A stretch of 16,227 nucleotides of DNA, taken from assembly GCA_025355395.1 (NCBI GenBank), contig JANXZT010000344.1:1-16227 (forward strand), given 5' to 3'. Both the position numbers and the translations under genes were made by a program. Origin of the DNA: Betaproteobacteria bacterium (GTDB lineage: Bacteria; Pseudomonadota; Gammaproteobacteria; Burkholderiales; Casimicrobiaceae). This document shows positions 13,657 to 16,227 of the stretch, one piece after another; positions within the stretch are counted from its first letter, which is position 1; each line of letters starts with the position of its first letter. The notes beneath the pieces were generated by a model. The model saw only the letters and a program-made list of their open reading frames with translations, was not told where the DNA came from and did no database searches.

Positions 13657-13674
13657 CCCTTCCGGAGACCTTCC

Positions 13675-14853
13675 ATGAACGACATCGTCATCACCCACGC
13701 CCTGCGCACTGCCGTGGGCAAGTTCGGCGGCTCACTCGCCAAGGCCGCCGCGCCCGAGCTTGGCGCCACCGTGATCAAGGCGCTCCTCGCGCGAAGCGGC
13801 GTGCGCGGCGACCAGATTTCGGAAGTCATCCTCGGCCAAGTGCTGACCGCCGGCAGCGGGCAGAATCCGGCGCGCCAGGCATCTATCAAGTCGGGACTTC
13901 CCAACACCATCCCCGCGATGACGATCAACAAGGTGTGCGGATCGGGCCTGAAAGCAGTGATGCTCGCAGCGCAGGCGATACGCTGCGGCGACGCGGACAT
14001 CATCATTGCCGGCGGCCAGGAAAACATGAGCGCATCGCCACATGTGCTGATGGGCTCGCGCGACGGCTTTCGCATGGGCGACGCGAAGCTCGTGGATTCG
14101 ATGATCGTGGACGGGCTGTGGGACGTCTACAACCAGTACCACATGGGCACGACGGCCGAGAACGTCGCTAAGCAGTACGAAATCTCGCGCGCCGAGCAGG
14201 ACGCGTTTGCGGTGGCGAGCCAGAACAAGGCCGAGGCCGCGCAGAAAGGCGGCCGCTTCACTGATGAAATCGTGCCGGTGATGATCCCGCAGCGCAAAGG
14301 CGATCCGCTGGCTTTTGCGCAGGACGAATTCGTCAAGGCCGGCACGACGATCGAGTCGGTGTCGGCGTTGCGGCCCGCGTTCGCCAAGGATGGATCGGTC
14401 ACGGCCGCGAATGCTTCCGGGATCAACGACGGCGCCGCAGCCGTCCTGGTGATGTCGGCAACGCGTGCGGAGCAACTCGGATTGAAGCCGCTGGCGCGCA
14501 TCAAGTCATACGCGTCTTCGGGTGTCGATCCCGCGATCATGGGCATGGGTCCCGTTTCCGCCTCGCGGCGCTGCCTCGAAAAGGCCGGCTGGAAGCCCGC
14601 CGATCTCGACCTCATGGAGATCAACGAGGCGTTCGCCGCGCAGGCCTGCGCCGTGAACAAGGAAATGGGTTGGGATACGAAACGCATCAACGTGAACGGC
14701 GGCGCCATCGCCATCGGCCACCCGATCGGCGCTTCGGGCTGCCGCGTGCTGGTGACGCTGTTGCACGAGATGCAGCGGCGCGGTGCGAAAAGAGGGCTCG
14801 CGTCGCTGTGCATCGGCGGCGGCATGGGGGTGGCGCTCGCCGTCGAGCGCTAG
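13675..14853 (+). CDS. phaA: Acetyl-CoA acetyltransferase (beta-ketothiolase) PhaA
   Basis: PhaA condenses two acetyl-CoA to acetoacetyl-CoA, the first step of PHB synthesis. The 392-residue length is exactly that of a biosynthetic thiolase. The acylated Cys is residue 88 (NKVCGSG), the catalytic His is 349 (GGAIAIGHPIGASG), and the second Cys is 379 (CIGGGMG); these match the Zoogloea enzyme pattern (89/348/378). QVLTAGSGQNPARQA and GGQENMSASPH are typical, with Met in the ENMS loop. The ribosome-binding site GGAG (13664-13667) is 7 bases before ATG 13675. The gene follows phaC, and phaB follows after a REP-like repeat. Confidence 0.96.
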   Translation: MNDIVITHALRTAVGKFGGSLAKAAAPELGATVIKALLARSGVRGDQISEVILGQVLTAGSGQNPARQASIKSGLPNTIPAMTINKVCGSGLKAVMLAAQAIRCGDADIIIAGGQENMSASPHVLMGSRDGFRMGDAKLVDSMIVDGLWDVYNQYHMGTTAENVAKQYEISRAEQDAFAVASQNKAEAAQKGGRFTDEIVPVMIPQRKGDPLAFAQDEFVKAGTTIESVSALRPAFAKDGSVTAANASGINDGAAAVLVMSATRAEQLGLKPLARIKSYASSGVDPAIMGMGPVSASRRCLEKAGWKPADLDLMEINEAFAAQACAVNKEMGWDTKRINVNGGAIAIGHPIGASGCRVLVTLLHEMQRRGAKRGLASLCIGGGMGVALAVER

Positions 14854-14888
14854 TGTTGTGAATCAAAAATTCGCGGCCTATTTATTGT

Positions 14889-14977
14889 CGTCATTCCCGC
14901 GCAAGCGGGAATCCATTGGCTTTGAAAAGTAATGGATTCCGGCTCGCGCCCGCTCTGCAGGCTTGGCCGGAATGACG
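14889..14977. repeat. REP-like multi-hairpin element between phaA and phaB
   Basis: Outer arms CGTCATTCC (14889-14897) and GGAATGACG (14969-14977) are exact reverse complements. Inside, ATTCCCGC (14893-14900) pairs with GCGGGAAT (14905-14912) across GCAA. GGAATCCATT (14908-14917) pairs with AATGGATTCC (14931-14940). The stems overlap and would compete. The GTCATTCCCGCG start is shared, with one change, by the element at 9967, so both may belong to one dispersed family. It sits 36 bases after the phaA stop and 49 before the phaB ATG. Confidence 0.7.
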
Positions 14978-15014
14978 GCAACGGGGCGTAACCGGCAGCG
15001 CGCCGAATTCAACG

Positions 15015-15019
15015 AGGAG
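15015..15019 (+). promoter_or_regulatory. Ribosome-binding site that decides the phaB start
   Basis: AGGAG lies 6 bases before ATG 15026. The longer open frame begins at 14963 inside the repeat element and has no such site, so ATG 15026 is the natural start. Confidence 0.75.
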
Positions 15020-15025
15020 AAGAGC

Positions 15026-15778
15026 ATGACAGCGGAAAAATCCCGGGTCGCACTGGTGACCGGCGGAATGGGCGGGCTCGGCGAAGCGATCTGTCTCAAG
15101 CTCGCGGCGCTGGGCCACATCGTGGTGACAACCCACTCACCCGGCAATGCCAAGACCAAGGAGTGGCTGACGGGGATGCGCCAGCAGGGCCACGAGTTCC
15201 ACGCGTATCCCTGCGACGTTACCGACTACGACAGTTGCGTAGCCTGCGTCGCGGCCGTGGTCAAGGAGGTCGGCCCGGTGGATGTGCTGGTTAACAATGC
15301 CGGCATCACCCGCGACATGACGTTCAAGAAAATGGACCGGATCAACTGGGACCTGGTGGTGAAGACCAATCTCGACAGCTGCTTCAACATGACAAAGCAG
15401 GTGGCCGACGGCATGATCGACCGCGGATGGGGCCGCATCATCAACATCTCCTCGGTCAACGGCCAGAAAGGCGCATTCGGCCAGACCAACTACTCGGCCG
15501 CCAAGGCAGGCATGCACGGGTTCACCAAGGCACTGGCGCTGGAAGTGGCACGCAAAGGCGTCACGGTCAACACCATCTCGCCGGGCTACATCGGCACCAA
15601 GATGGTCATGGCCATACCCCAGGAAGTGCTCGATTCGAAGATCATTCCGCAGATCCCGATGGGCCGCCTGGGCAAGCCAGAGGAAGTCGCGGGGCTCGTC
15701 GCCTATCTCGCGAGCGAAGAAGCAGCCTTCCTGACGGGCGCCAACATCGCGATCAATGGCGGTCAGCACATGTTCTGA
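15026..15778 (+). CDS. phaB: Acetoacetyl-CoA reductase PhaB
   Basis: PhaB reduces acetoacetyl-CoA with NADPH to (R)-3-hydroxybutyryl-CoA, the PhaC substrate. It is a 250-residue SDR with cofactor motif TGGMGGLG (12-19), NNAG (90-93) and catalytic Ser143, Tyr156 and Lys160. ISSVNGQKGAFGQTNYSAAK is nearly the C. necator PhaB active-site strip (Ser140/Tyr153/Lys157 there), and the protein ends with NGGQHMF-type PhaB sequence. Unlike the SDR at 4438-5178, there is no acidic residue at the end of the second beta strand (VVTTHSPGN), consistent with NADPH use. The start is set by the AGGAG just upstream. It is the last gene before a strong terminator. Confidence 0.95.
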   Translation: MTAEKSRVALVTGGMGGLGEAICLKLAALGHIVVTTHSPGNAKTKEWLTGMRQQGHEFHAYPCDVTDYDSCVACVAAVVKEVGPVDVLVNNAGITRDMTFKKMDRINWDLVVKTNLDSCFNMTKQVADGMIDRGWGRIINISSVNGQKGAFGQTNYSAAKAGMHGFTKALALEVARKGVTVNTISPGYIGTKMVMAIPQEVLDSKIIPQIPMGRLGKPEEVAGLVAYLASEEAAFLTGANIAINGGQHMF

Positions 15779-15804
15779 CGGCGCTCGTTTTCCGCGCTAA
15801 CCCC

Positions 15805-15843
15805 CGGCGGCTGTGTGTCCCAGCACGGCCGCCGTCGCTTTTT
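15805..15843 (+). terminator. Rho-independent terminator after phaB
   Basis: An 11-base stem, CGGCGGCTGTG (15805-15815) with CACGGCCGCCG (15824-15834) and one T/G wobble, has an 8-base loop and is followed by TCGC and five Ts (15839-15843). It lies 27 bases after the phaB stop and closes the PHA unit. Confidence 0.85.
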
Positions 15844-15910
15844 GAATTCGTTGCGGGCTCGCGTCCCACGATCCTGTCAAGGGACCGCTGAGCGCCCGAT
15901 GCGTTGTCTG

Positions 15911-15916
15911 AGGAGG
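15911..15916 (+). promoter_or_regulatory. Ribosome-binding site that decides the tctC-like start
   Basis: A perfect AGGAGG stands 6 bases before TTG 15923. It supports TTG as the start of the binding-protein gene rather than the earlier in-frame ATG at 15899, which lies before the site. Confidence 0.65.
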
Positions 15917-15922
15917 AACGTC

Positions 15923-16061
15923 TTGCGATCAATCGGATGGAAATGCGTTGCCAGTGGTGGACTCTTCGCTCTCAGCGCTCTGATGAACGCGCCGGCACTT
16001 GCGCAGGACGCCTACCCGGGGAAACCCATCACCATGGTCGTGCCGTTCCCGCCCGGCGGCG
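15923..16061 (+). CDS. Bug/TctC-type periplasmic tricarboxylate-binding protein, 5' fragment
   Basis: This is the start of an extracytoplasmic receptor of the tripartite tricarboxylate transporter (Bug) family, large in Burkholderiales. From TTG 15923 the product has a signal peptide (MRSIGWK, hydrophobic core, APALA before QDAYPGKP) and then the family opening YPGKPITMVVPFPPGG. Usual length is about 320 residues, so only about 46 are represented. After GG the reading becomes unrelated (GRTRHD), because the sequence folds back on itself near 16062. The frame continues to 16219, but that part is not native protein. Substrate cannot be inferred from the fragment. Confidence 0.75.
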
Positions 16062-16225
16062 GCCGGACGCGCCACGATGTCCGCCACGCCGCCGGGCGGG
16101 AACGGCACGACCATGGTGATGGGTTTCCCCGGGTAGGCGTCCTGCGCAAGTGCCGGCGCGATCATCAGAGCGCTGAGAGCGAAGAGTCCACCACTGGCAA
16201 CGCATTTCCATCCGATTGATCGCAA
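16062..16225 (-). other. Inverted copy of the Bug/TctC gene start
   Basis: Read on the minus strand from TTG 16225, this repeats the signal peptide and PFPPGG, but continues as VADIVARP, the expected family sequence after GG. The minus-strand copy is therefore the better guide to the true gene, and the plus copy is interrupted. The signal peptide reads LMIAPALA here but LMNAPALA in the plus copy. It is probably not a separate gene in the genome. Confidence 0.7.
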
Positions 16226-16227
16226 GA

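Larger units (their letters stand above)
15921..16227. repeat. Fold-back inverted duplication at the right edge (probable chimera)
   Basis: Bases 15921-16060 are the reverse complement of 16088-16227 at 139 of 140 positions (mismatch 15987 against 16161), with 27 bases between. Pairing is still perfect at the last base of the window, so the arm may be longer outside. Each arm contains the same start of the Bug-type gene. Such head-to-head copies at a sequence end are typical of amplification or assembly chimeras. A real palindrome is possible but less likely. Confidence 0.9.

Noticed and set aside
11761..15778. A novel PHA-related system
   Set aside because: phaC, phaA and phaB have all catalytic residues and standard lengths. 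The set is the classical PHB pathway; only the ZIP coupling and the repeat are unusual.

Overview
The window looks like a GC-rich betaproteobacterial chromosome segment (Burkholderiales/Nitrosomonadales-like, judged from gene content and codon use; no rRNA or other phylogenetic marker is present). The neighbourhoods bamD <> rluD-pgeF, an RpfE-family gene overlapping recJ, and a class I phaC-phaA-phaB set are all familiar from this class. Almost everything is housekeeping or carbon-storage metabolism. I see no CRISPR array, tRNA, rRNA, transposase, phage gene or toxin-antitoxin pair, and no convincing undescribed multi-gene system.

Left part (1-5178): the 5' portion of a LolC/LolE-type lipoprotein-release permease runs leftward off the edge. 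Divergently, an RpfE-family gene and recJ (single-strand-specific 5'-3' exonuclease) are coupled by an ATGA overlap. A 423-bp gap holds a candidate MITE-like inverted repeat and a good sigma70-type promoter. That promoter drives a lone FabG-type short-chain dehydrogenase.

Middle (5179-10871): a gene for a small exported, cysteine-containing protein of unknown function abuts a YoaA/DinG-type Fe-S helicase gene. The helicase appears to lack any ATG/GTG/TTG start that would include its conserved N-terminus and probably starts at CTG or ATT. It converges on, and overlaps, bamD. Divergent from bamD are rluD, whose frame carries a GC-rich palindromic insertion, and pgeF, separated by a REP-like inverted repeat.

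Right part (10872-16227): a ZIP-family metal transporter gene overlaps phaC by 8 bp. It is followed by phaA, a second REP-like repeat, phaB and a strong intrinsic terminator. PhaA condenses two acetyl-CoA, PhaB reduces acetoacetyl-CoA, and PhaC polymerises (R)-3-hydroxybutyryl-CoA, so the set is sufficient for poly(3-hydroxybutyrate) synthesis. No phasin, PhaR or depolymerase gene lies in view. The last ~300 bases begin a TctC/Bug-type periplasmic binding protein gene and then fold back as a near-perfect inverted copy of themselves. This is most likely an assembly or amplification chimera at a contig end, so annotation after about 16061 should not be taken at face value.
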